Positions 1 through 10,732 of a DNA stretch of 64,000 nucleotides are shown in pieces. A model generated the notes under the pieces. It was not told where the DNA came from and made no database searches. It saw only the letters and a program-made list of their open reading frames with translations. This stretch comes from Phialophora verrucosa (taxonomy: Eukaryota > Ascomycota > Eurotiomycetes > Chaetothyriales > Herpotrichiellaceae): the NCBI GenBank assembly GCA_002099365.1, contig MSED01000001.1, forward strand, positions 2,480,001 to 2,544,000, read 5' to 3'. Position 1 is the first letter of the stretch, and every line of letters starts with the position of its first letter. A program made the position numbers and the translations under genes.

Positions 1-1
1 C

Positions 2-379
2 CACAAGGCGCTCTACCACGGCGCCGTGCTCTTCGTGCAGAAAATCATGCGCGGCCACAGCGGCTACGCGTGCCCCGTCTCGCTGTACGTGCTGCCCTCG
101 ATCAACATCGTGCGGAAATACTCGTTCATTCTGGACGCGGTGCCGACGTTCGTGAGCGGGATTTACGCGTCCATCTTCGGCAAATTGCTCGGCGGCAGGG
201 CGCCGGCCAAGGACGAAAGAGTCGTGTTCGTCAACGACGTGGTGCGGTACTGGAAGGCGAGGGAGGCCATGGTCAGCGGGCATCAGAGCCAGATGGTGTG
301 GTTCCGCTGGGGTTGGATCGGGCTGGGACGATATATGGTGGTGAATGATTTAAGGAGGGAGAGGGTCATCGCGACCTGA
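2..379 (+). CDS. GPI12: GPI12/PIG-L: N-acetylglucosaminyl-phosphatidylinositol de-N-acetylase, C-terminal part
   Basis: This is the 3' end of a gene that enters from the left edge; the frame is open from base 2 to a TGA at 377-379 (125 codons visible). It resembles the C-terminal half of the ER enzyme that removes the acetyl group from GlcNAc-PI, the second step of GPI-anchor synthesis. Visible family features are an H-K-x-L-Y-H-G segment that normally follows the metal-binding HPDH region, a hydrophobic LYVLPSINIVRKYSF stretch, and the C-terminal HQSQMVWFRWGW and GRYMVVNDL blocks. The N-terminal membrane segment and the HPDD/HPDH metal ligands lie outside the window. A loop of about 45 residues with GGRAPAKDERV separates the two conserved blocks. 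Assignment is from motif memory and is fairly firm; start and full length cannot be seen. Confidence 0.82.
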   Translation, partial: HKALYHGAVLFVQKIMRGHSGYACPVSLYVLPSINIVRKYSFILDAVPTFVSGIYASIFGKLLGGRAPAKDERVVFVNDVVRYWKAREAMVSGHQSQMVWFRWGWIGLGRYMVVNDLRRERVIAT

Positions 380-731
380 AAGATGGGGTCCTCGGTACAA
401 TGCAAGGGTGGGCGTGGGCGGGCGCGGAAAGGAGTCACGGGTATCTCTCCCTCAACTTGGCTGGGGTAGGTGGGTGGCTTCTTGTGCTCCTGTTCTATTA
501 TGATATCCCCCCAATTTTTTGGTTGCACACTGCACATTGCACGTCGAACGTCGCACCGCGCGTGCCTCTTTTCTCGTCTGGGAGATTGGGATCGAATTTT
601 CAAGATACACCACACAGATAGGGTAATGCTTCCTTGCACCATTATGTACAGACGCAAATCACGTTGATGTTACAATCGCGCATGTTACTAAAGTCATGCC
701 ACTCTCGCGCTGCGATTCGACTGCTCGCCGT
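380..731. other. Convergent intergenic spacer
   Basis: This spacer lies between the 3' ends of the GPI12 gene and the PPR-like gene, which converge. Short open frames occur on both strands, but none has coding character. It presumably holds both 3' UTRs. A T-rich patch near 505-523 is the only compositional feature. Confidence 0.6.
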
Positions 732-2993
732 TCATTCATCCTTGCCGTCAGCCTCGCCATCCACCTTCGAGCCGTCCTCATCCAGTTCCCACCACTCCTG
801 CTGTTGCTTGGATGATGGCTTGTGATCAAACATGCCGCCCCAAGGACTCCAACGCTCGGAAAGGTGATCGGCTCCTGGCATCCCCACAACGCTGGTGGCA
901 ACTTGCGGGTCGCCCAGCCTCTCCTGCCTCAATGCCGACTCATACTGCATCACCCAGTCACTTAGACGGCCCGAGGTATCATTCTCTACCTCGGCTTGGA
1001 ATGATGCAATGTACGGTCCTTTGCGGTGAATAAATTCGGTCGCGTGCCGCAATCGAAGAGGCGAATATGTGTCGAGCAGCAAGCGCATTGAGCCTGTTCT
1101 TGTGGTTTGCATGCTGTTGGCAGATTGGATGGCTGCGTGACGGAAGTCTCTTCCCCATAACCGGACGTGGCCCGTTGGCGTGTAATAGCTGAGGATATTG
1201 GGGAGCCAATCCCGCCATTCGGTGATCAGATCGGGTATGCCTCGATATGGCCAGTCAGTCCCCTCGTCCGTAGATGTCCAGCTTTTCTTCTTGAAGGTGT
1301 TGCGAACGCCAATTGAAATGAGTTGGATGTGACAGTCCAAATGTAGCGAGGCCATGATGTACCGGCGTTTGAGTTCGAGAAATTCAGCGGAGGGTAGGCC
1401 ATCGGAGAAGATGAGGTGGTAGTCTTCGTGTGCGATCCAGCGACGCATTTCGTCATATAGTTCAGAGAGACGGGTCCTCTCTTCTTCGAGCAGTCCCATG
1501 CACTCGCGGAGGTCGTACACCGCTCCGAAAAGTTGTTTGGCCACAGACCGGGCTTTGAAGCGGAAGATAAGGTCCACGATTTTGGGTTTGACGTTGTATG
1601 GTTCATTGTGGAAGACGTGGTAGACTGATTCAACCGCTCTCCTGGCGACGCGGCCTTCGCCAAAGCCTCTTTCAACCCGGGACTTTCTGTGTTGGATAGA
1701 CAAGACGTATGTCCACTCGAGCAAAAGGGTCCAGGTGTAACCCGGGATTTCTAGATTGTAGTTCCGGGAGATGTAATCGAGGAGCATGCCGCCAAGCGCG
1801 ACTTCATTGTTCGTGCAGAAGACATGCACGACGGTTGTGAGCAACCGGCCAGAAGGTCGGAGCGGTGAGCCTTCTTCGTAAAAGGTCGGACTTTCCAATT
1901 CCTCCTCATCGAATTTGTCTAGAGCATCGACGTCGATATTCCACACCGATTTCAAAACGCTCTTGACACTACCCAGGTCGCCTTCACGACCCATGGCGAC
2001 CATGAGATTGCAGAATGTCGCCTCGTTGCCATTTAGACCCTGGTTGACGAGCTCGTTGAAAATGCTCAATATTTCCAGCCGGATCGATTCCTGGTTTTTC
2101 GGATTGAGGGGTGAGGCGACTCCGTGTCCGCGAAATCCGAAGGGTCTCGTTTCGCCAGAGCGACGCAACATGTTATACGTGACTATCCTTAGCCTGTATC
2201 TTTCGTGTCTGCTATATGCATCATTCCACGTGAGCGCCTCCATCAAGTAGTTGTAGCAGTCCAAATCTGGCTCAATCTCTTCTTCGGGCATGAATTTCCG
2301 GAAAACGTTTCTGGCAAAGGATCCAATGCCAGCTGCAGCTGTACATCGAAGCAGATGACGATAGATATCGAGGCCAAGCGCATGGCCGTGTTCTTGTCGT
2401 TGAGTGACTAACGAGTCGAGGATATTGATGAATGAAGCCACCCGCTCTTCCAGTGACTTGACTACGCGATGCTTCGGTTGCGTCTCCAGGCTTGGCTTCA
2501 GGTAGCGAAATAGGTCTCGGTACGGCACGACGAAGTGATCTGGGTCCAGAGCGCATATGGCGCGTGCGAAATCCTTATCGTCCGCAGTTTTGACAAACTC
2601 ATTCCCAATCTGAGGAGTCACCAGACCCAAAAGTATCCGATCAGGATTATTCTCCTCCAGTAGCTTCTGCATAGTCACCACTGTCTTCACTCCAAGTGTG
2701 GGATCAGTCCCTGAGGCCTCGTCCGCCTCTGCCTGAACATTGTGTGACCCATCGCGTTGTTCTGCAAAAGGAGATTGCTTGAACGGTTCCCAGGGTGTAT
2801 AGGACGCGGTCGTAGAGGAGAAGCGCTTAAGACGTTGTAGATATTGCGCATTGGGGAGGCATAACTTCGATTTCCAATGCGCAGATGAAGGGGACAGTCG
2901 GCGAAGGATGTGGAGGGTTAGGTGCGGGATGCGACTGGGCGCGGGTTGTGAGACGCCATTGATCAACCTCGCCAGAGGCAGCGAGCCATGCAT
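732..2993 (-). CDS. Mitochondrial pentatricopeptide-repeat-like protein
   Basis: A single uninterrupted frame encodes 753 aa from an ATG at 2993-2991. An open stretch continues upstream only through TTG codons, so the ATG was chosen. The first 70 residues are rich in Arg, Ser and Leu with no acidic residues, and contain RLKRFSST, a typical mitochondrial presequence with cleavage site. The body is helical and has paired-helix segments compatible with degenerate PPR repeats, for example around residues 215-260 and 305-345 (ILSIFNELVNQGLNGNEATFCNLMVA and neighbours). Such fungal proteins usually act in organellar RNA maturation or translation. The C-terminus is acidic and probably unstructured. 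I cannot name the yeast orthologue. It shares a 240 bp divergent promoter with LSM3. Confidence 0.7.
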   Translation of the reverse strand: MHGSLPLARLINGVSQPAPSRIPHLTLHILRRLSPSSAHWKSKLCLPNAQYLQRLKRFSSTTASYTPWEPFKQSPFAEQRDGSHNVQAEADEASGTDPTLGVKTVVTMQKLLEENNPDRILLGLVTPQIGNEFVKTADDKDFARAICALDPDHFVVPYRDLFRYLKPSLETQPKHRVVKSLEERVASFINILDSLVTQRQEHGHALGLDIYRHLLRCTAAAGIGSFARNVFRKFMPEEEIEPDLDCYNYLMEALTWNDAYSRHERYRLRIVTYNMLRRSGETRPFGFRGHGVASPLNPKNQESIRLEILSIFNELVNQGLNGNEATFCNLMVAMGREGDLGSVKSVLKSVWNIDVDALDKFDEEELESPTFYEEGSPLRPSGRLLTTVVHVFCTNNEVALGGMLLDYISRNYNLEIPGYTWTLLLEWTYVLSIQHRKSRVERGFGEGRVARRAVESVYHVFHNEPYNVKPKIVDLIFRFKARSVAKQLFGAVYDLRECMGLLEEERTRLSELYDEMRRWIAHEDYHLIFSDGLPSAEFLELKRRYIMASLHLDCHIQLISIGVRNTFKKKSWTSTDEGTDWPYRGIPDLITEWRDWLPNILSYYTPTGHVRLWGRDFRHAAIQSANSMQTTRTGSMRLLLDTYSPLRLRHATEFIHRKGPYIASFQAEVENDTSGRLSDWVMQYESALRQERLGDPQVATSVVGMPGADHLSERWSPWGGMFDHKPSSKQQQEWWELDEDGSKVDGEADGKDE

Positions 2994-3233
2994 AAATACA
3001 CCATGCAACAACAGGCAATTGAACCTGGAGCTGAAAGGAGTGGCAGCTAAGGCATTGAAAACGTGGTTGGAAAATCACGAGTCGAAGAAGCCAAGGCACG
3101 AGGATGAACTTCACATATAAATTTCAAATGACGCCAAGGGCTCGAGAGAGAGAAGACTGAAGTGGAGGAAGCATTCTTCTACATCGTGGCAGCGATACTG
3201 CTACCTGGCAACTTCCCAACATTAGTCCTCACC
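2994..3233. promoter_or_regulatory. Divergent promoter between PPR-like gene and LSM3
   Basis: The two start codons face away from each other across 240 bp, so this segment must hold both promoters and 5' UTRs. No strong TATA element was identified. A small open frame crosses it, but it overlaps both 5' ends and looks non-coding. Confidence 0.5.
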
Positions 3234-3686
3234 ATGGCCGACTCAACGGACGATGGTGCTAATGCAATTTCAGAGCCCCTTGACCTTGTTCGTTTGTCCC
3301 TCGACGAGATTGTCTTTGTCCGGCTTCGAGGCGACCGTGAGCTGAAGGGGAGACTACACGTATGGTTCTCTACCGTGGTTTGAAGCGAGGTCCAGAGCCC
3401 AGACTGACTTCTAGGCAGGCATACGACAGCCATTGCAATCTCGTGCTCGGCGAAGTCGAGGAGACAATTTATACCTTTGAGGAGGAAGATGACGGTGAAG
3501 AGACAGTCAAGGTCCGTTCGGAGACCTCCTTTGATCGGACTGCCACTGACCACGACTTAGACGACCAAGAAGCAATCAGACATGCTCTTTGTTCGAGGCA
3601 AGCTGTTTTTCGCAATGCTTCCACCGCTGTACTGATCTGAAGCAGGAGATTCCGTTGTTCTCATCTCTCCTCAGCCCGGATCGTGA
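3234..3686 (+). CDS. LSM3: U6 snRNA-associated Sm-like protein LSm3
   Basis: Four exons were rebuilt: 3234-3359, 3419-3511, 3561-3597 and 3646-3686, giving 98 aa, the usual length for LSm3. The product carries the Sm1 motif (residues about 18-60: EPLDLVRLSLDE, DRELKGRLHAYDSHCNLVLG) and the Sm2 motif (MLFVRGDSVVLISP) at the C-terminus. LSm3 is part of the LSm1-7 ring (mRNA decapping) and the LSm2-8 ring (U6 snRNA binding). Intron 1 is GTATGG...CAG (59 nt) and intron 2 is GTCCGT...TAG (49 nt). Intron 3 is 48 nt with a GC donor, GAG/GCAAGC, and a CAG acceptor. Only this splicing restores the FVRGD motif in frame. The GC donor has the context known for minor GC-AG introns of the U2 spliceosome. 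Confidence 0.88.
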
Positions 3687-4327
3687 GAAGGAGTGGTCAA
3701 TCACTTTAACGAATCTCAGACTATAGCCAGGCCAGGCGTCTATCGAGGCGCTTCCAAAGCGCTATCCTAAGCACAGATGGCCCACGTTGCGGATCAGTGC
3801 GTGTCGCTCAGAGCGGCATGGGCAAAGCCTTGTCGGTCTCGGTTGAGCCACTCTCGGGCTGGTCATGCGGTTACAGGGATCGCGGTGGGCTGGTTCAATC
3901 AATCATATGCCTCGAAGCCTGAGGAAGACGTGGTTTTGAATGAGTTGGTATATAACAGGGGCCATTCTCAACCGTACGAGCGCCACAGTGTCCGCGTGGG
4001 GATGACTCAGTCATTGCGGCGCGTCTGAAGCATCTTCCCCGCTATCAATGACTCCAACACTGCTACGATCTCCGGTGTATTTAGATGCACCACCAACTCT
4101 AGATTTCATTTCCATAACATCACATCGAACTCGTCCCTCCTGCAACCCTCTTCCTCCCTAGTAGTCGCGATGCAACATCTATACTAGGACAACCTGCGGA
4201 TTCGCCCACCATACACACTTCCACCATGATCCCTCGAATACCTCACTGAGCGCGGGGGCGAATCATCCTTATTCTTTACGTGTAGTTCACCATCGTCTGT
4301 CATCCCGATCTCTGGAGGAGAACAAAT
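3687..4327. other. Intergenic region between LSM3 and the GTPase gene
   Basis: No credible gene is visible. An 83-codon open frame at 3777-4028 has no recognisable motif. The last 200 bases are rich in C and T and end directly before the GTPase start, as is common for fungal 5' leaders. Confidence 0.5.
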
Positions 4328-6299
4328 ATGGGGACCCGCATCAAGCAGACCTTGCAAGATCGCCGGAAGGGAGAGCTTGTACGTACTATTGCACTCGCAT
4401 TTACTCCTAGTGACCCGGTTGCAGGCTCTCTCCGACTTTGCCGACTATGTCGAGAAACAACAGGCCAAAACACGCGCACAGCACGCCGAGTCTGCGACCG
4501 AAGACCACGCGGAGCTGGACATCCTCGACTCGCTGAATCTCTCCGATAGCCCGAATCAGGTGAAGTTGAAGCACTGGCTACTTGACACCTCGGACAACGC
4601 GCATGAAACACTGGAGCAGTTGTCGGGGCTACTACAGTCCAGGATAGACGAAGGGCACGGCGAGGCGCTGTTTGATCTTGGGCTCGAGGACAATGGCGAC
4701 TCCATGGGATTCACCAAAGAGCAGTGGGACCTTGCACTACGTCGTATTACCGAGGCGGCGGACACGGGCAAGGCCGCGGTCTCGGTGCTCTTGACTTACA
4801 ATGTGGGTGGCGACAACGAAGCCAAGACACCGACGAAAGACAAATCTTGCCACGGCAAGCTGCTTATCCGGCGGGCACCAACGGCCGCCGAAGAGGTCAT
4901 CGAGACTCGGATAGCGGTAGTGGGCAATGTCGATGCTGGCAAGTCGACCATGTTGGGGGTCCTCGTCAAAGGAAACCTTGACGACGGTCGAGGCAAGGCT
5001 CGAGTCAACCTGTTTCGACACAAACACGAGATCGAGTCCGGCCGAACCTCGTCTGTGGGCATGGAAATCATGGGCTTCGATACTCATGGCCAGGTCGTCA
5101 CGTCCAGTGTTCCTGGCCGCAAGTTGACTTGGGGGGAGATCGGCACCCGGTCAGCCAAGGTCATCACCTTCACTGATCTGGCGGGTCACGAGAAGTATCT
5201 TCGGACCACTGTCTTTGGTCTGCTCTCTTCCGCCCCAAATTACTGTCTACTCATGGTTGCTGCCAACAATGGACTAATCGGCATGTCCAAGGAACACCTC
5301 GGCATAGCTTTGGCTTTGAATGTCCCTGTCATGGTTGTGATCACTAAGATCGATATCTGTCCGCCACAAATCCTGGAGCAGACCATCACGCAGATAACGA
5401 GAATCCTTAAGTCTCCAGGCGCACGAAAGATCCCCGTCTTCATCAAGACACACGAGGACACTGTCATGACCGCAACGCAGTTCGTCTCGCAGCGAATCTG
5501 CCCAGTATTCCAGGTTTCGAACGTCACTGGAGAAAGCCTGGACCTTGTGCGCACGTTCCTCAACATCCTGCCGCATCATGGCTACTACGATAGCCAAGCC
5601 CCTTTCGAATTTCACATCAATGACACATTCTCTGTTCCCTTCGTGGGCACAGTCGTCTCAGGCGTGGTCAAGTCTGGTGCGGTTCATGCCGGTGACACCG
5701 TGCTTGTTGGTCCGGACTCTCTTGGCCAGTTCCAAACCACCAAGATTCGTTCGATTGAGCGGAAGAGAATACAAGTGCCGGCGTGCAGCGCTGGTCAATC
5801 CGCGTCGCTCGCGCTGAGAGCTCTACGGCGGAAAGATGTGCGCAAGGGGATGGTCGTGCTACCGAAACTCGAAGGGCCGCTACCTAAGGTCTACCGCGAA
5901 TTCGTGGCCGAGGTACTCATCTTGTCTCATGCCACTACCATCCGTCCGAAGTACCAAGCTATGTTGCACGTCGGCCCTGTTAGCCAGACTTGCGCTATCA
6001 TTGATATTGACCGTGAGTATATCCGAACAGGCGATAGGGCTACAGTTGCATTCCGCTTCGTGCAGCGACCGGAGTTCCTTTGTATCGGCGAAAGGATTCT
6101 CTTCCGTGAGGGCCGCACAAAGGGCTTGGGGATCGTCAAGTCTCTCGGATATGAGGCAGGATCGTTGAGCAAGCAGGCACAGTCTGGGCAGGTCGGGACT
6201 GAAGGCGAAGGGAGCAGCGAGCAGACCGAAGACAAGGCGAGCATTACGGCAAAGGTCTCATCATCGACATCTGCAATACCAAATGGAAAGGCGAAGTAG
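4328..6299 (+). CDS. GTPBP1/GTPBP2-type translational GTPase
   Basis: Two exons (4328-4378 and 4425-6299) encode 641 aa. The 46-nt intron starts GTACGT, ends TTGCAG and falls in phase 0; it also explains why the long frame lacks an ATG near its start. The G domain has G1 GNVDAGKST (about residues 183-191), G3 DLAGHEK (about 268) and G4 TKID (about 323). It is followed by EF-Tu-like beta-barrel domains (VPFVGTVVSGVVKSG). The helical N-terminal extension and the insert after G1 fit the eEF1A-related GTPBP1/2 (AGP1/CGP-1) family, which deliver aminoacyl-tRNA or act in ribosome rescue and mRNA decay. It is not eEF1A, eRF3 or Hbs1, because the G1 sequence and the N-terminus differ. The last 45 residues are low-complexity Ser/Thr/Glu. 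Confidence 0.86.
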
Positions 6300-6740
6300 G
6301 CGTTCACGCGTTCAGCATTAGGAGTTGGAAGATGAGGTCGTCGTCAAGAGGATATGCATCCCCATGGCATTTCCTTTATGGTCAATGGCTAATGTAACTT
6401 AGCTAATTCTAATATGTCCATAAAGCAATGATGTTCCGACCCAGTGCTTAACACTCGTTGCGATTCTTAGTTCGACTATAGATGATACCTCACCAAAAAC
6501 AAGCACAAGTACCACGTAGGCCTACAATCGAAGGGCATCTTCACGTTTGATCATCCGCGAATAGGGGATGGGCATGGCATAGATCGGCCAGTCCGCCAAT
6601 CGGAATGCTGGCAGGCGTTTCTTCGCCGAACGCCCCTGGAGACCCCTGTACGAGTAGGTGCTCCGTACCTGGTAGCTAGTGCGCAGTCGGGTCGCGCTTC
6701 AAGCTCCATTCCCAGCTTGAAGAAATGTCGTCCGCTCACA
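6300..6740. other. Intergenic region
   Basis: This separates the GTPase stop from the TMEM42-like start. It should contain the GTPase 3' UTR and the promoter of the next gene. No other gene or repeat was recognised. Confidence 0.5.
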
Positions 6741-7619
6741 ATGTCGCCCACGGCCCGACAGCGCAGAAAAGAACATACAACCCCGACCGGAGGAGGCGGC
6801 ACCGCCAGTCCGCGCCTCACCAGCAATAGAGCGAAGGTACCGACAACACCATCCGCAAACGCAGACACAGACACAGACGCAGCCATGGATATATCGTCCC
6901 TCGTTGCCGCCTGGCGCAGACAACCCGTGTGGATGCTCCTCGCCGTCGCGAGCGGCGCCTGCGCGGCGTTCAACGGTGTTTTTGCTAAATTGTAGGTCTG
7001 CTACATGATGAACCCAAAGCGATTGACCCGGTCGATGGATCGATCGAGCGATAGCTAACGAGCCCTAACTTCACGTATCTACAGGACCACGACCTCACTG
7101 ACCTCCTCCCTCTCCGCCTCTGTCGCCGTCTTCCTAGGCCTCTCCCCTGCCAACACGACGGTCGACGTCCTCGTCCGGGGCGCCTTTTTCGGCCTCAATC
7201 TCGTGTTCAACGCGCTGATGTGGGCTCTCTTCACGGCGGCGCTCACGCGCGCCGAATCCACCACCCGTGTCAGCATCATCAATGTGTCTGCGAATTTCGT
7301 GATCACCGCGCTATTAGGGTGGATGGTGTTTGGGGAGGAGTTGCGCGGGATGTGGTGGCTTGGGGCGGCGATGTTGGCGGGCGGGAATGTGGTCATTGGG
7401 CGGAGGCAGGAGGAGGGAGGAAAGAAGAACAAATCAGGCGGGGATGGGCAGGGGGAGGCGGAGGCGGAGGGCTTGATGCGTGGCGAGGAAGGCGGCAGAG
7501 GACAGGACTTGGATTTGGTCGAGTTGGATGACGATCTCGATGGGCGAGGGCCTGGGCCGCAGCACGGGGACGAGCAGAGCAGGTTGCGAGTCGGGCAAGA
7601 GGCAGATGCGCCGATTTGA
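6741..7619 (+). CDS. TMEM42-like EamA-fold membrane protein
   Basis: Two exons (6741-6991 and 7085-7619) give 261 aa. The 93-nt intron (GTAGGT...TACAG) splits a Leu codon and joins FAKL to TTTSL. About 48 polar residues precede the first membrane span (PVWMLLAVASGACAAFNGVFA). Further hydrophobic spans are SLSASVAVFLGL, VRGAFFGLNLVFNALMWALF, SIINVSANFVITALLGWMVFG and MWWLGAAMLAGGNVVIG. The short EamA-like unit ending in GEEL...W.GAAM..GG matches the small TMEM42 family, a half-size relative of drug/metabolite transporters whose substrate is unknown. A highly acidic, Gly-rich cytosolic tail of about 75 residues follows. An internal ATG at 6885 (MDISS) is an alternative start that would drop most of the N-terminal tail. 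Confidence 0.75.
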
Positions 7620-10600
7620 GAGGGAGGCGGTAGAGATGGTGTCCTGAAGTCATGAGATGGCGATGCCATGCCGGTGACCTACGAGAACACGATACACTGC
7701 ACAATCCAGTACCTGTCTTGGCTGGGGTTGTGCGGGAAGATTGGCATTGCTGGCCGCATACATGCCTATAGCTGCCTCCCTTGCGGCAGTGGGAACCGCA
7801 TGCTGCTGCTGCTAGCATTCCACGAGCACGCAACGAGCGGCAGAAGACTCGGCTGTGTTCTCTATTGTGCACAGTGAAGCATGCGACGTCTGCGGCATCA
7901 TCCATACAGTTCTCACAGCTCGACTGGAGCAGTCAGAAGGAGCGTCAGGCCACTCGCCTGTGAACTTTTTCGATGAGAGCCTGAGATTACTGGGTCGCGG
8001 GTGCCGCCGTGGACCGCAAATGTCACGTTCTTTTGGCTACGCTAGTAGCACCTCGCATGGGAATCGCTTAGTGTTTCTGTCTAGCTAAAACTCTGGATGG
8101 TCTACATGCTCGACTGCCGTCAAGGCATGCCAGCGAGTTATTATCTACCGCAACTAGGTCGACTCCAAGCGACAAACAGCCGAGTTTTCGATCCGCAGAT
8201 TGAAGCTACCCGTTGTTGAGAGCTCGGTTGCAGGGTGCGGCCTTCAGAGATGAGGGACTTGCACAGTACCGAGTACATACCGTAAGATGTCTCTTACCAA
8301 GTCCAGGGGGGGTTTCATGCCATCTCAGGTGCAAGGCTGGCAGCCGGTCAAGTTCGCAACATCAGGGCCTTGGTCCAGTTGTCTGCCTCCGCCATCGACA
8401 GGTGATCTTGTCAGTCCGACTTCCCCTCTCGGTCGCGTGTACCGTCAGAAGCCACCATTCCATAGCATGAGATGGTCTCTCTGCAAAAGGAAAATCGTCC
8501 ATGGTGCTGTAGAATTGCGCTTGGCGGAGGTACCATAGTTCTGCCATCGTCATCTTACAGACTGTCGCTCGTCGCTAGCCGACAAGGGGAACCAAGAGGG
8601 CAATGATGACTTGCATACTCCGTAGATTCCAAACATCTTGCGTCTCAAAGAATAACCTCATAAGGCAACCCTGGGTATCCCGAGAACAGTCCGAACCTAT
8701 CCGCGCACATTGCTTGCTCAGCTGAATTCTCGTGTCAAAGCTTTCAACCTGCCGATGAACAGATCCCGGACAATGTAATGTGCAGTCGTTCTTCCATGCT
8801 CTGCTCATGCTCCATGATCGGGTCACTGGCGCGGGGAACGGCTGTCTTCAAAATATCCACGATCTATTCGTAAACCAATTATGAGAGCACGGAGCGAGCG
8901 CTACACAGAACCACGCCGCAACATCTGGGCAGTGATCTGGGGTAACGGCCGTGCCCGAGACGAGGGTTTCTGGAATTCACGCAAAGGAAGGAATAGCCGC
9001 AGAGGGAAAATCTTTGATCCGGAGCTGGCCGCGGTACGAGTATTTCGAAGCGCCCTATCGTCGCGAGCGCCGGAATGCAGAATGTAGTCAATGGCGCAAG
9101 CTCCGGCTGCATATTGGACTCCTGCTTCCGACCTTTCAGGGGCCGATTGGACTCTCTTAGGTCCCTGCCGTCATAGCGCCGTTGGCGTTTTGCTTTGCGG
9201 GAAAGGGAACCTGCAGTGGAGCGTGTGAGAACGTGGTTTTCAGGGCATTGATCTGCCTCGGAAGCTTCCCAATTGACCATTCCAATAAGCAAGGCGTGGA
9301 GCCGACATCCTCGACTGTTCTGGGGCATCCCGATGAGAGCAAAGGGAAAACTGTCCTCTCATACGAGTACTGCTCACAGCCTGCAGGAAGCGAGAGGTCT
9401 TGGTACTCTCAGGAGCCAGCAAGGCCGCGTCCTGCGAGCTTTCAACTACGAGTACACAGTCCTCAGTACTCTACAAGTATACTCGTACTGCTCAAAGATA
9501 GGAGGAAATGAAGCGAGCAATGCCAGGTGGGGTAGACCCTTCGATAGCTGAGACACCAATGGTATCGCGCGACCAAAGTTACCAGTCATCCTCATTTAGA
9601 AAACCGAGCCATCTTCAAACGGCCATCCCCACAAAAGGTCCTGCCCTCCTCGTAAGGCTTTCCCTTATCCGAATGTCAGGAGACGCCGGGCGCGGTGGGC
9701 AGCATCAGGGTGGGAATGCGAAGGTCCAATTGATCAGCAGGTCCAGACGCATTTGACTCTCTCACCTTGAATGAATTAACCGGTCAACAAACGTCAACTT
9801 CAAGCGGATTGGGTCGTATGGAGTGTGGAAGACAGCGATTCGTTGACGGGCAAAGACGATGGAAGGGTGTGAAGACGCCCATCGCGAGAAGCAGGGCGCA
9901 GGCGTCCAGCCTGCAGCATCGAGGCAAGTCTGGGGCGGTGGACAGACGGCCACGGTGCGCAGGAAGGAGGCAGGGACGGCATGATTGGCCCACAAAGCGC
10001 TCGTTGCTTGACCCTGAAGAGATTAGCGGACAATCGGGTTGGGCCTGTGTCAAAGACTGGGATGGGCCCCAAACAGGGACAGTGTGCTCAAAAATACGGT
10101 CGTCGCCGCTCATCATCAGACGCTTTCAGCACGCAGGCCGTTCTCAGAACTGCGCGACCCAGCCGAGATGTGGAGTTCGCCACTGGCAAATTGCATGGTT
10201 GGCTGCGGAAGCCTGCATCCTAGTCGGAACGCACTGACTGTCCGGCAGCAAATCAGCGCAGCTAGGCGGCGCAAAGAAGCGGGCCCTGTGCCATTATCCA
10301 AGTAAAGACTCGCCCATCCGCTCGCTCTGCCTTCTTGCCTTCTCGCCTTTTTTGCCATCCTTCCACCGCCAGTCCGCGAGCTACATACCTACATCACCAT
10401 CCCACCGCTGCTTTCATCCCATCTCACATACACTGCGCTACTAGCTGCCTGCCACCTTCCATCAGCCTCTTCCTTTCATATCCATATCAACCAGTGCTCC
10501 CCATTGACGCCCGTTTACATTCTTCCCAAACAAGACTTCTCAGCTTAGACCAATTGCGCTTATCCACGAGCCTCTTTGTTGATCAGCTGACGACTCCTAC

Positions 10601-10732
10601 CCGTTATTATTTGCCACTGTTGATTAGCTGGCACCTGCGAATATTCGACCACATCCTTCCGCAGCATCGCAATCACCCTGCCTAGACTATTCAACTTCCG
10701 GCCTTCCTCCTGCATCGGACACAAGTTGCACC
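7620..10732. other. 3.1 kb stretch with no supported gene
   Basis: Open frames of 60-156 codons occur on both strands, but none has a known motif, a consistent codon pattern or a plausible exon chain. Between 9034 and 9490 there are several copies of a TACGAGTAC-like 9-mer (9034, 9362, 9447, and reversed at 9480). The last 400 bases before 10733 are pyrimidine-rich, consistent with a long 5' leader of the next gene. Confidence 0.5.

Noticed and set aside
3777..4028. 83-codon frame on the plus strand after LSM3
   Set aside because: No motif, no neighbouring exon structure and it sits between two genes that explain the transcripts expected here.
8879..10237. Frames of up to 156 codons in the 3.1 kb gap
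   Set aside because: Overlapping frames on both strands, no recognisable domain, amino-acid texture of random DNA with many Cys, Arg and Pro.
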